Shown here piece after piece: positions 7,783-15,635 of a DNA stretch of 64,000 nt. How positions within the stretch are numbered: the stretch's first letter is position 1; each line of letters opens with the position of its first letter. Both the position numbers and the translations under genes were made by a program. Below the pieces are notes generated by a model. It did not search any database. It was not told where the DNA came from and saw nothing but the letters and a program-made list of their open reading frames with translations. Source of the DNA: Acerihabitans sp047324305 (GTDB taxonomy: Bacteria > Pseudomonadota > Gammaproteobacteria > Enterobacterales > Enterobacteriaceae); assembly GCF_047324305.1 (NCBI RefSeq), contig NZ_CP178740.1, positions 1,364,001 through 1,428,000 on the forward strand, given 5' to 3'.

Positions 7783-9891
7783 TTATTTACCGGCTTTACG
7801 GGCTTCGATAATGGCCTGAGCAACATTGTTCGGTGCTTCATTGTACTTCAGGAACTCCATGGAGTAAGAAGCACGGCCCTGAGTCTGTGAACGCAGATCT
7901 GTAGCATATCCAAACATTTCAGACAAGGGGACCTGCGCACGAACGGTCTTGCCGGTCGCAGTATCTTCCATGCCGTCGATCATGCCGCGACGACGGTTCA
8001 AGTCACCGATAACGTCACCCATGTAGTCTTCCGGCGTTTCAACTTCAACTTTCATGATAGGTTCCAGCAGAACTGGTTTCGCTTTCATGAAGCCTTCTTT
8101 AAACGCCATGGAACCGGCAATTTTAAACGCCATTTCCGAGGAGTCGACTTCGTGGTATGAACCATCGAAGGCCGCAACACGGACGTCCACAATCGGATAT
8201 CCGGCCAGAACGCCGTTTTTCAGCTGTTCCTGGACGCCTTTATCCACCGCGGGCACGTATTCTTTTGGAACCACGCCGCCGACGATTTCATTAAGGAATT
8301 CGTAGCCTTTACCACCTGGTTCCATCGGTTCGATACGCAACCAGATGTGACCGAACTGACCGCGACCACCGGACTGACGAACAAACTTGCCTTCTTGCTC
8401 AACAGTATTGCGGATGGTTTCGCGGTACGCTACCTGCGGTTTACCGACGTTAGCTTCAACGTTGAACTCGCGACGCATACGATCGACGAGTATTTCGAGA
8501 TGCAGCTCGCCCATACCTGCGATGATGGTCTGACCGGACTCTTCATCGGTCCAGACGCGGAAAGACGGATCTTCCTGCGCCAGACGGCCCAGGGCCAGAC
8601 CCATTTTTTCCTGGTCGGCCTTGGTTTTCGGTTCTACAGCCACAGAGATAACCGGTTCCGGGAACTCCATGCGTTCCAGGATGATCGGCTTGCTCTGATC
8701 GCACAGCGTATCGCCGGTGGTCACATCTTTCAAGCCAATCGCAGCGGCGATATCGCCGGCGCGGACTTCCTTGATTTCTTCACGTTTGTTGGCGTGCATC
8801 TGCACGATACGGCCAAAACGCTCACGTTTGTCTTTAACGGAGTTCAGCACGGTATCGCCGGAGTTAACCACACCGGAATAAACGCGGAAGAAGGTCAGGT
8901 TGCCCACGAACGGGTCGGTGGCGATTTTAAACGCCAGCGCCGAAAAGGGTTCGTCATCGCTTGAATGGCGTTCGGCATGGGTCTCGCCGTCTTCCAGCAC
9001 GCCGTTGATGGCCTGAACGTCGGTCGGTGCCGGCAGGTATTCGATTACCGCATCCAGCATCGCCTGTACGCCTTTGTTCTTAAACGCAGAACCGCAGGTA
9101 ACCAGGATGATTTCGTTGTTCAGCACGCGTTGACGCAGACCCATCTTGATTTCTGCTTCGGTCAGTTCTTCGCCGCCGAGGTATTTATCCATCAGCTCGT
9201 CATTGGCTTCAGCCGCGGATTCAACCATATGTTGATGCCACTTCTGCGCCAGTTCCTGCAGTTCAGCCGGGATCTCTTCGTATTCGAAGCTGATGCCCTG
9301 ATCGGCCTCACTCCAGTTGATGGCTTTCATCTTCACCAGATCGACAACACCGGTGAATTTTTCTTCGGCGCCGATGGCCAGCTGGATCGGAACCGGGTTA
9401 GCGGCCAGACGGGTTTTCAGCTGTTCAACAACGCGCAGGTAGTTCGCGCCCATACGGTCCATTTTATTCACGAACGCGATACGCGGAACTTTATATTTGT
9501 TGGCCTGGCGCCACACGGTTTCGGACTGAGGTTGCACACCGCCTACCGCACAGTAAACCATGACCGCGCCATCAAGCACACGCATGGAACGTTCTACTTC
9601 GATGGTGAAGTCAACGTGTCCCGGGGTGTCGATGATGTTGATGCGATGGGCATCAAACTGTTTAGCCATACCGGACCAGAAACAGGTGGTCGCCGCGGAC
9701 GTAATGGTAATTCCGCGCTCTTGTTCCTGTTCCATCCAGTCCATGGTGGCGGCGCCATCGTGGACTTCACCGATTTTATGGTTTACACCGGTATAGAACA
9801 GAATACGTTCAGTGGTGGTGGTTTTACCGGCGTCGATGTGCGCACTGATACCGATATTACGATAACGCACAATTGGTGTTATACGAGCCAT
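7783..9891 (-). CDS. fusA: Elongation factor G
   Basis: EF-G is the GTPase that drives translocation and, with RRF, ribosome recycling. The 702-residue protein has the G domain at the N terminus (AHIDAGKTTTTER, DTPGHVDF, NKMDR), domain II, and domains III-V (for example GRGQFGHIW and RRRGMIDGMED). Length matches the E. coli protein (704). It lies between rpsG and tufA in the standard str order. No sign of truncation. Confidence 0.99.
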   Translation of the reverse strand: MARITPIVRYRNIGISAHIDAGKTTTTERILFYTGVNHKIGEVHDGAATMDWMEQEQERGITITSAATTCFWSGMAKQFDAHRINIIDTPGHVDFTIEVERSMRVLDGAVMVYCAVGGVQPQSETVWRQANKYKVPRIAFVNKMDRMGANYLRVVEQLKTRLAANPVPIQLAIGAEEKFTGVVDLVKMKAINWSEADQGISFEYEEIPAELQELAQKWHQHMVESAAEANDELMDKYLGGEELTEAEIKMGLRQRVLNNEIILVTCGSAFKNKGVQAMLDAVIEYLPAPTDVQAINGVLEDGETHAERHSSDDEPFSALAFKIATDPFVGNLTFFRVYSGVVNSGDTVLNSVKDKRERFGRIVQMHANKREEIKEVRAGDIAAAIGLKDVTTGDTLCDQSKPIILERMEFPEPVISVAVEPKTKADQEKMGLALGRLAQEDPSFRVWTDEESGQTIIAGMGELHLEILVDRMRREFNVEANVGKPQVAYRETIRNTVEQEGKFVRQSGGRGQFGHIWLRIEPMEPGGKGYEFLNEIVGGVVPKEYVPAVDKGVQEQLKNGVLAGYPIVDVRVAAFDGSYHEVDSSEMAFKIAGSMAFKEGFMKAKPVLLEPIMKVEVETPEDYMGDVIGDLNRRRGMIDGMEDTATGKTVRAQVPLSEMFGYATDLRSQTQGRASYSMEFLKYNEAPNNVAQAIIEARKAGK

Positions 9892-9987
9892 TTGTATCCT
9901 CGATTACTGGGGCGTTCTATTCGAGCTAACCCAGGCAGGGCGAGCTGTCCGCACGCCCACCTGGTTAGCATGACTACAGCGGCATAA

Positions 9988-10458
9988 TTACCAGCGGTAG
10001 TGGGCGAACGCCTTGTTGGCATCTGCCATACGGTGAACGTCTTCACGTTTCTTAACAGCAGTGCCTTTATTTTCTGCTGCATCGGAAAGTTCGTTCGCCA
10101 GGCGCAGGGCCATAGATTTATCACCGCGTTTACGAGCAGCTTCAACGATCCAACGCATTGCCAGGGCATTACGACGGACCGGACGAACTTCTACTGGCAC
10201 CTGATAAGTAGAACCACCAACGCGACGGGACTTGACTTCGACAGTCGGGCGCACGTTGTCCAGAGCTACTTCGAAAGCTTCCAGATGTCCTTTACCGGAA
10301 CGCTGAGCCAGGGTCTCCAGCGCGGTATAGACAATTGCTTCGGCAGTAGATTTTTTACCATCTACCATCAGGATATTGACAAATTTTGCCAACAGCTCGG
10401 ATCCGAACTTAGGATCCGGCAGGATTTTACGTTGACCAATGACGCGACGACGTGGCAT
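9988..10458 (-). CDS. rpsG: 30S ribosomal protein S7
   Basis: S7 nucleates assembly of the small-subunit head and contacts E-site tRNA. In E. coli it represses the str operon by binding the rpsL-rpsG intercistronic RNA. The 156-residue sequence starts MPRRRVIGQRKILPDPKFGSELLAKFVN and ends NKAFAHYRW. This is the short form found in most enterics, not the 179-residue K-12 form. The 94-base gap to rpsL could hold the S7 target, but I cannot confirm its fold by eye. Confidence 0.99.
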   Translation of the reverse strand: MPRRRVIGQRKILPDPKFGSELLAKFVNILMVDGKKSTAEAIVYTALETLAQRSGKGHLEAFEVALDNVRPTVEVKSRRVGGSTYQVPVEVRPVRRNALAMRWIVEAARKRGDKSMALRLANELSDAAENKGTAVKKREDVHRMADANKAFAHYRW

Positions 10459-10552
10459 GGGATAACTCCGTTGTTAATTCAGGATTGTCCAAAACTCAAT
10501 GAGTTCTTTGACATTAATAATAAAATGTTTGGCCTTACTTAACGGAGAACCA

Positions 10553-10927
10553 TTAAGACTTGGGCTTCTTCACGCCGTATTTGGAGCGGCCCTGCTTACG
10601 GTCTTTAACGCCTGAGCAGTCGAGCGCACCGCGAACGGTGTGGTAACGCACACCGGGAAGGTCTTTTACACGACCGCCACGGATCAGGATCACGGAGTGT
10701 TCCTGCAGGTTATGGCCTTCACCGCCGATATAGGAAGTGACTTCAAAACCGTTAGTCAGACGAACACGGCATACTTTACGCAGCGCGGAGTTCGGTTTTT
10801 TCGGGGTGGTGGTATATACGCGGGTACATACGCCACGTTTTTGCGGGCATGCTTCCAGCGCCGGAACGTTGCTTTTAGCAACCTTCATGGTGCGTGGCTT
10901 GCGTACCAGCTGGTTAATTGTTGCCAT
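10553..10927 (-). CDS. rpsL: 30S ribosomal protein S12
   Basis: S12 governs decoding accuracy at the A site. From ATG at 10927 the product is 124 residues, MATINQLVRKPRT to RSKYGVKKPKS; a longer open frame upstream is not S12-like. The streptomycin-related lysines are wild type: Lys43 in TTPKKPNSAL and Lys88 in GGRVKDLPGVRYH, so the target should be streptomycin sensitive. CAGGAG precedes the start. First gene of the str operon. Confidence 0.99.
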   Translation of the reverse strand: MATINQLVRKPRTMKVAKSNVPALEACPQKRGVCTRVYTTTPKKPNSALRKVCRVRLTNGFEVTSYIGGEGHNLQEHSVILIRGGRVKDLPGVRYHTVRGALDCSGVKDRKQGRSKYGVKKPKS

Positions 10928-11009
10928 TCGATAAAACTCCTGGTTTTTGCTTCGTAAACACGTAATAAATCGCCTCGTTAAGCCGCAAGGCAAAGAACGA
11001 GGACGCAGA

Positions 11010-11038
11010 ATTTTATGGCCGACGGGTGAGGGTGTCAA
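11010..11038 (-). promoter_or_regulatory. Sigma-70 promoter of the str operon
   Basis: On the minus strand TTGACA (11033-11038) and TAAAAT (11010-11015) lie 17 bases apart, about 83 bases before rpsL. Both hexamers and the spacing are near consensus and resemble the E. coli str promoter. Confidence 0.88.
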
Positions 11039-11184
11039 GAAATATACAATATACCCGCTATCTTTCGCGCTGCGGATGCATCGGCTGCGTTCGTTTATCC
11101 CCCTCCCTTATCGCTGTACGCTGATCGCAATGCGTTCCCTTGACCGCCTTGCCGCAAGGCGCAATTCAGAGGGTAGCGCCCTGC

Positions 11185-11472
11185 TTACCATGCCATTTGT
11201 TGCGATTGTTTTACCGTCAGCGCGACAAACCCAGTATAGCTTATCAGGGTGATTTTGTCCGAAAAATGAGCAAGCAGGCCGCGGGCGGCAACGTCGGCGT
11301 CAAGGGCATACAACCCGAGCGGCGAGGCGATAAGCCGCTCCAGCGCGGCGGTTCCCGCCAGCCCGGCTATCACGCCGTCCTGTATCAGCAGCAGATCGTC
11401 GCCCCTGCGGGCGGTAAGCAGCAGCGCCGGCAGGTCGCGGGCGTAAGGGGAGCGGCTAAGGGTATAAAGCAT
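11185..11472 (-). CDS. tusB: Sulfurtransferase complex subunit TusB
   Basis: TusB is part of the cytoplasmic TusBCD hexamer that takes sulfur from TusA and passes it to TusE and MnmA for 2-thiolation of wobble uridine in tRNA. The 95-residue product (MLYTLSRSPYARDLPALLLT) is a DsrH-family protein of normal length. It is last in yheO-tusDCB, 14 bases after tusC, and 258 bases before rpsL, as in E. coli. Confidence 0.94.
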   Translation of the reverse strand: MLYTLSRSPYARDLPALLLTARRGDDLLLIQDGVIAGLAGTAALERLIASPLGLYALDADVAARGLLAHFSDKITLISYTGFVALTVKQSQQMAW

Positions 11473-11486
11473 GGCGTTTTCCCGGC

Positions 11487-11846
11487 TCAGAAGGTCAAGA
11501 CAGTATCAAAAGCGGACAAGCGCTCGCGCCAGCGCGCGGCGGGCAACACCTCGGCGTCGAGCACCCAGCCCGTGGCACCGGCCAGCCCGCGCTCCGCCAG
11601 GGACTCCGCGCAGAGGTAAAAACGCGTGATATCGTAAATCGGCAATACGCCGAAGGTGGGGATGAAATTGCGCGCCAGGATTTCCGCCGGCCGCTGCTGC
11701 GGCAATAGCAACAGGACGCCATCGCCAATAAAAAACACGCCGATCTCATCGGTTAGCGCCGATGCGGCCAGCAGCGCATCCAGTCCTTCCCGTCCAGACG
11801 CGTCGCCGTGGGGGCCATGGGTAAAAACAAAGGCAAGGCGTTTCAT
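11487..11846 (-). CDS. tusC: Sulfurtransferase complex subunit TusC
   Basis: TusC is the DsrF-like subunit of TusBCD in the tRNA 2-thiouridine relay. The 119-residue protein opens MKRLAFVFTHGPHGDASGREGLDALLAASAL and contains DEIGVFFIGDGVLLLLPQQ, both typical. No catalytic cysteine is required in this subunit. It lies between tusD and tusB with gaps of 9 and 14 bases, so the three are cotranscribed. Confidence 0.95.
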   Translation of the reverse strand: MKRLAFVFTHGPHGDASGREGLDALLAASALTDEIGVFFIGDGVLLLLPQQRPAEILARNFIPTFGVLPIYDITRFYLCAESLAERGLAGATGWVLDAEVLPAARWRERLSAFDTVLTF

Positions 11847-11855
11847 CAGGGCACC

Positions 11856-12248
11856 TTAAAACTGGATAAACCGATCGCACTCAAGCACGGCCTGCGCCAG
11901 CGTGCCCAGGCCGCTCAGGGTAAAACCCGGCTGCAGGTTGCCCTGCTCCGGTGCCGGCGGCGCATCCTGCGCCCCGTCCGTCACGCCCCGGCGCAACGCC
12001 GCGGAGACACATACATCCAACGGCACCTGATGCTCCAGGCCAAGCTGCTGCCAGGCGCGCACGATATCCACCTCGTCGCCGGCCGGGGACGTATGGCGAT
12101 TGGCGTTATAGACGCCGTCCTGATAAAAAAAAATGCTGTTGATCCGGTGGCCTGCGGCCAGCAAGGCCCGTGCAAACTGCAGGGCGCTGCTGGACTGCTG
12201 CGTGCCGTAGGCCGGCCCGCCGACCATCAGGCAGTAACGCAGGCTCAC
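11856..12248 (-). CDS. tusD: Sulfurtransferase TusD
   Basis: TusD is the catalytic DsrE-like subunit of TusBCD and carries the sulfur as a cysteine persulfide. The 130-residue sequence has MSLRYCLMVGGPAYG at the N terminus and the active-site cysteine at residue 80 in LDVCVSAALRRG, equivalent to Cys78 of E. coli. Its first four bases overlap the yheO stop, suggesting coupled translation. Confidence 0.96.
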   Translation of the reverse strand: MSLRYCLMVGGPAYGTQQSSSALQFARALLAAGHRINSIFFYQDGVYNANRHTSPAGDEVDIVRAWQQLGLEHQVPLDVCVSAALRRGVTDGAQDAPPAPEQGNLQPGFTLSGLGTLAQAVLECDRFIQF

Positions 12249-12967
12249 CGATCCAATCCCAGGAAATCACCGCTTTTAAACTGGCGGATATACAAATAGA
12301 CCGTATGTTTGGAAATATTCAGCCGATCCGCCACCTGGTTGATGGCGTCCTTGATATCGAAAATGCCCTTTTCATACAGGTTAAGCACAATCTGGCGGTT
12401 CTTGGCGTTGTTGGACACGCCGCGATCGGCATTGACTTCCTCGATGGTGAACTCAAGGGTTTGCGCCACCAGGTCGTCCACCGAAGACGCGAAATTGACC
12501 GAGGTGGCGTTTTCCTGGGCTTCCGGCGGGACAAAGGTTTGCATGATTTGGGAAAAGGGCACGTCAAGATTCATATTGATGCACAGCAGGCCGATGACCC
12601 GTTGTTCGCGGTTGCGAATGGCGATGGTGACGGATTTCATCAGCACGCCGCTTTTGGCCCGGGTAAAGTAGGCTTTCGACACGCTGCTGTCCTCGCCCGC
12701 CATGTCATGCAGCATGCGCAGGGCCAGGTCGGAAATGGGCGAGCCGATTTTGCGTCCGGTGTGTTCGCCGTTGGCGATGCGCACGGCGGAGCTTTTCAAA
12801 TCTTCCAGGGAATGCAGCACGATTTCGCAGTGTTCGCCGATAAGCATCGCCAGTCCATCCACCACGGCTTCGTAGGATGCCAGTATTTCATGATCAACCG
12901 GGCTGAATGGCCGTTCGTCCAAAACATCCAGTTCGTTGAATTCTGGGGTCGGAAGAGAAGTAGACAT
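12245..12967 (-). CDS. yheO: YheO-family PAS/HTH transcriptional regulator
   Basis: YheO-family proteins join an N-terminal PAS-like domain (YheO domain, about residues 30-145) to a C-terminal helix-turn-helix (HTH_22, about 185-235; RLNISKHTVYLYIRQF). The ligand is not known for YheO itself; the relative DauR responds to D-arginine metabolism. The 240-residue length is normal. It leads the yheO-tusDCB operon. Two inverted repeats upstream could be its own operators, which is inference. Confidence 0.92.
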   Translation of the reverse strand: MSTSLPTPEFNELDVLDERPFSPVDHEILASYEAVVDGLAMLIGEHCEIVLHSLEDLKSSAVRIANGEHTGRKIGSPISDLALRMLHDMAGEDSSVSKAYFTRAKSGVLMKSVTIAIRNREQRVIGLLCINMNLDVPFSQIMQTFVPPEAQENATSVNFASSVDDLVAQTLEFTIEEVNADRGVSNNAKNRQIVLNLYEKGIFDIKDAINQVADRLNISKHTVYLYIRQFKSGDFLGLDR

Positions 12968-12994
12968 ATGCAGACACCACCCGTTAAAGCGAGC

Positions 12995-13014
12995 CTGTCC
13001 GCATCCCTGGACAA
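12995..13014. promoter_or_regulatory. Inverted repeat TGTCC-N8-GGACA, proximal copy
   Basis: The stretch CTGTCC-GCATCCCT-GGACAA lies 28 bases upstream of the yheO start. A second copy with the same half-sites and the same 8-base spacer is centred 74 bases further upstream, about seven helical turns. The pairing suggests two operators for one dimeric regulator, perhaps YheO. Confidence 0.45.
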
Positions 13015-13068
13015 ACTCGGCTGTCAGTTGTATTTACCGGTCGCTAGTCTAGCAAATGATTTAAAACG

Positions 13069-13088
13069 CTGTCCTTGTGTTTGGACAG
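13069..13088. promoter_or_regulatory. Inverted repeat TGTCC-N8-GGACA, distal copy
   Basis: CTGTCC-TTGTGTTT-GGACAG is a perfect 6-base inverted repeat around an 8-base spacer. It shares the TGTCC/GGACA half-sites with the proximal copy next to yheO. Confidence 0.45.
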
Positions 13089-13174
13089 ATTTTTACAACT
13101 TATTGGCCGACAAAGGCGCTATAACGCGCTTTTTTTGGGTTGGCATGCCCGGTTTCCGGCGGGAGAATGTGAAT

Positions 13175-13212
13175 AAAAAAGGGCGGTGGCTGTTGAAACA
13201 GACACCGCCCTT
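13175..13212 (-). terminator. Intrinsic terminator of fkpA
   Basis: On the minus strand GGGCGGTG and CACCGCCC form an 8-base stem around a 14-base loop, followed by six T. It starts about 40 bases past the fkpA stop. Confidence 0.9.
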
Positions 13213-13249
13213 CACCACCGACGACGCGTTTTATGCGCCGGCAGTGTGG

Positions 13250-14119
13250 TTATTTAGTGGTTTCAGCCGCGCCGGCCGGTGCTTCAGCCGCCGGCTTTTC
13301 GCCTTCGGCAGCCTTAGCCGCCGGTTTAATATCCAGCAGTTCCACGTCGAAAATCAGGGTGGAGTTGGCTGGGATTCCCGGGACGCCGGTTTTGCCATAC
13401 GCCTGTTCCGGCGGAATCACCAACTCGATCTTGCCGCCTTTGTGGATCTCTTTCAGGCCTTCGGTCCAGCCGGGGATGACGCCGTCAAGACGGAATGACA
13501 GAGGTTCGCCGCGTTTGTAGGAGTTGTCGAATTCCGTACCGTCGGCCAGCGTACCCTTGTAGTTGACCACCACGGTATCGCTATTGGTCGGCGCTTTGCC
13601 GGTACCCGGTTTTTCAACTTTGTACAGAACACCGCTGGCCGTTTTCTTCACGCCTTTTTGCTTGGCGTAGTCGGCGCGGAATTTATCGCCTTTTTCGGCG
13701 TTGTCCTTGGCTTCCTGCTCCATTTTGGCCTGGGCGGCTTCTTTCACGCGCGCCTCGAAGCTCTGGAGAGTAGCCTCGATTTCTTCGTCAGTCAGCTTGC
13801 TCTTGTTGCCAAAAGCGTCCTGAACACCGGCGATCAGCTGATCTTTATCCAGCTTGATGCCTAACTTTTCCTGTTCCTTCAGGGAGTTGTCCATGTACCG
13901 ACCCAATGAGGCGCCTAACGCGTAAGCAGCCTGTTCCTCGCTGCTTTTGAATTTGTCCGAGGTGGCGTTGGCCGGAGCAGTTGCCGGAGCGGTCGCTGTG
14001 GTGCCAGCCGCGGCGGGGGCATCAGCCGCTGCGGTGCTATCCGCGGCCATTACCTGGGCAGCATTGAGGGCTAGCGCCATGGTGGTAGCCAACAGCGTGA
14101 CTTTAAACAGTGATTTCAT
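13250..14119 (-). CDS. fkpA: Periplasmic FKBP-type peptidyl-prolyl isomerase FkpA
   Basis: FkpA is a periplasmic chaperone and prolyl isomerase that helps fold outer-membrane and secreted proteins. From ATG at 14119 (GGAGATAT before it) the product is 289 residues: a signal peptide MKSLFKVTLLATTMALALNA ending near AQVMA, an Ala/Thr/Pro-rich linker (about 25-50), a helical dimerisation domain with SKLTDEEIEATLQSF, and a C-terminal FKBP domain (FDNSYKRGEPLSF, GVIPGWTEGL, IPPEQAYG). The tail after DIKPAAK is a longer Ala/Pro/Glu-rich extension than I expect from E. coli. A sigma-E-like promoter lies upstream. Confidence 0.97.
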   Translation of the reverse strand: MKSLFKVTLLATTMALALNAAQVMAADSTAAADAPAAAGTTATAPATAPANATSDKFKSSEEQAAYALGASLGRYMDNSLKEQEKLGIKLDKDQLIAGVQDAFGNKSKLTDEEIEATLQSFEARVKEAAQAKMEQEAKDNAEKGDKFRADYAKQKGVKKTASGVLYKVEKPGTGKAPTNSDTVVVNYKGTLADGTEFDNSYKRGEPLSFRLDGVIPGWTEGLKEIHKGGKIELVIPPEQAYGKTGVPGIPANSTLIFDVELLDIKPAAKAAEGEKPAAEAPAGAAETTK

Positions 14120-14234
14120 CCATATCTCCATAGCCTGGGCTATCTTGTCCCAAGGTCGATAACTAAGTTAAGCCGATACTATAGCCGTGAGCGTAAACAC
14201 AACACAATCGCTATCCCGATGAATTGAGTCTTTC

Positions 14235-14262
14235 TAAGACTTTTTTTACGTCAAGAAGTTTC
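14235..14262 (-). promoter_or_regulatory. Candidate sigma-E promoter of fkpA
   Basis: On the minus strand GAAACTT (14256-14262) and GTCTTA (14235-14240) are 15 bases apart, close to the sigma-E form GGAACTT-N15-GTCNAA. It lies about 115 bases before fkpA, which belongs to the sigma-E envelope stress regulon in E. coli. Confidence 0.45.
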
Positions 14263-14448
14263 TTTTTTAGCGGCGCCATTGAAGCCTGGTTCGGTGACGC
14301 GGGCATATAATAGGCTTTCGGCGGGCATTTATCGTCATTTACCGATAGAATAACACCTGGTTGTTGTCGCAGCTTAATCCGGGTATGAGGTCGGGCCGAC
14401 GCGATCGCCCCTATTCCATGATAAACGGTATTGAGAGGAGGAGACACT

Positions 14449-14667
14449 ATGGAGTTATCCCAATTGGAACAACGTCTTGATTTGCTGGAAGGCCGGCTTG
14501 CGTTCCAGGAAGTCACGATAGATGAACTGAATCAGACCGTCGTCGCGCATCAACGGGATATCGGCAGGCTGCAGGAGCAACTGCGCTTATTGTCGGAGAA
14601 ACTGCGCACGCAGCAAACCTCGATTATCGCGTCTCAATCGGAAGAGACGCCGCCGCCGCACTATTAA
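14449..14667 (+). CDS. slyX: SlyX family protein
   Basis: SlyX is a small coiled-coil protein of unknown role found next to slyD in enterics. From ATG at 14449 the product is 72 residues: MELSQLEQRLDLLEGRLAFQEVTIDELNQ with heptad-like leucines, and the conserved tail EETPPPHY. AGAGGAGGAG lies before the start; a TTG 18 bases upstream is a weaker choice. It is convergent with slyD and divergent from fkpA. Confidence 0.95.
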   Translation: MELSQLEQRLDLLEGRLAFQEVTIDELNQTVVAHQRDIGRLQEQLRLLSEKLRTQQTSIIASQSEETPPPHY

Positions 14668-14692
14668 TTTTAATTAATTCGTTGAATAACCC

Positions 14693-14720
14693 ATAAAACG
14701 GGGCGGAAAAACCCGCCCCA
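14693..14720 (-). terminator. Intrinsic terminator of slyD
   Basis: On the minus strand GGGGCGG and CCGCCCC form a 7-base stem with a T-rich loop, followed by GTTTTA. It lies between the convergent slyX and slyD stops. Confidence 0.8.
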
Positions 14721-14749
14721 TCGGCTATCGGGGTCCGAGCGAACCGGGT

Positions 14750-15337
14750 TTAGTGGCAACCGCAGCCGCCATTGCCGCCGCATCCGCCGCCTTTGTGCTC
14801 GTGGTCATGGCCGTGGCCGCCGCAGCAGTCGCCGCCGTGATCGTGGTCATGGCCTTCATGCTCGTGATCGTGTTCGCCGTGAACATGGCCGTGGGCCAGT
14901 TCTTCCGCCGTCGCTTCGCGAATAGCCAGCACCTCGACGTGGAAGTTCAAATCCTGGCCGGCCAGCATGTGGTTGCCGTCCACCACCACATGGTCGCCGT
15001 CGACTTCGGTAATTTCAACCGGCACCGGGCCTTGATCGGTCTCGGCCAGGAAACGCATGCCGACCTCAAGTTCCTCGACGCCCATGAACACCTCTTTCGG
15101 GACGCGCTGCACCAGGTTGTCGTCGTAATGACCGTAGGCATCGTCGGCAACGATATGCACATCAAAGCTATCGCCCTCATCGTGGCCGTCCAGGGCATTT
15201 TCCAGGCCCGAGATCAAAGAACCATGCCCATGGAGATAGTCCAACGGCGCACTCACCGGAGACTCATCGACCAACACGCCATCTTCTGTCCGTACCTGGT
15301 AAGCCAGGCTGACCACCAGGTCTTTTGCTACTTTCAT
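14750..15337 (-). CDS. slyD: FKBP-type prolyl isomerase and metallochaperone SlyD
   Basis: SlyD is a cytoplasmic prolyl isomerase and chaperone that also stores nickel for hydrogenase assembly. The 195-residue protein has an FKBP domain interrupted by the insert-in-flap domain (about residues 70-120) and a C-terminal metal-binding tail of about 50 residues rich in His, Asp, Gly and Cys (for example GGDCCGGHGHDHEHKGG and GCGCH at the end). The tail is what makes SlyD a frequent nickel-affinity contaminant. The gene is monocistronic, convergent with slyX. Confidence 0.98.
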   Translation of the reverse strand: MKVAKDLVVSLAYQVRTEDGVLVDESPVSAPLDYLHGHGSLISGLENALDGHDEGDSFDVHIVADDAYGHYDDNLVQRVPKEVFMGVEELEVGMRFLAETDQGPVPVEITEVDGDHVVVDGNHMLAGQDLNFHVEVLAIREATAEELAHGHVHGEHDHEHEGHDHDHGGDCCGGHGHDHEHKGGGCGGNGGCGCH

Positions 15338-15431
15338 GATATCTCCTACCGTTGGAAACTGAATTGGCGCAGATTCTAACGAAAATTTACGCGCATGTAT
15401 CCTTCAGCTTAAAAAAATTGAGGGTATAAGG

Positions 15432-15635
15432 CTACTCCGGATCAAAAATACCGATAATGCGATCCTTTGCCGGCGTTTTATCCGCAGCCGCCGGGTCGGT
15501 TTGGCGCTGAGTAAAACCGCACTTTACACAAATGACGTTATCCGTCCCCTGGTCCTGCCAGACCGCCAGGGTATCCTTCGCCTGGCACTCGGGGCATACC
15601 GCGCCGGCAATAAAACGTTTACGCTTTGCCGTCAT
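15432..15635 (-). CDS. yheV: YheV family zinc-ribbon protein
   Basis: YheV is a small cytoplasmic protein with a putative zinc ribbon and no assigned role. From ATG at 15635 the product is 67 residues: TAKRKRFIAGAVCPECQAKDTL, then VICVKCGFTQR, giving two CxxC pairs, and the family end IIGIFDPE. Its start overlaps the end of kefB by 17 bases, as in the E. coli kefG-kefB-yheV operon, so it is probably cotranslated. Confidence 0.93.
   Translation of the reverse strand: MTAKRKRFIAGAVCPECQAKDTLAVWQDQGTDNVICVKCGFTQRQTDPAAADKTPAKDRIIGIFDPE

Noticed and set aside
14227..14247. Plus-strand terminator-like hairpin (AGTCTT/AAGACT plus T-run) before slyX
   Set aside because: The stem is only six A+T-rich pairs and no plus-strand gene ends there; the same bases fit a sigma-E-like promoter on the other strand.
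14211..14516. Minus-strand open frame between fkpA and slyX
   Set aside because: It overlaps slyX antisense, lacks a ribosome binding site, and its sequence is not protein-like.
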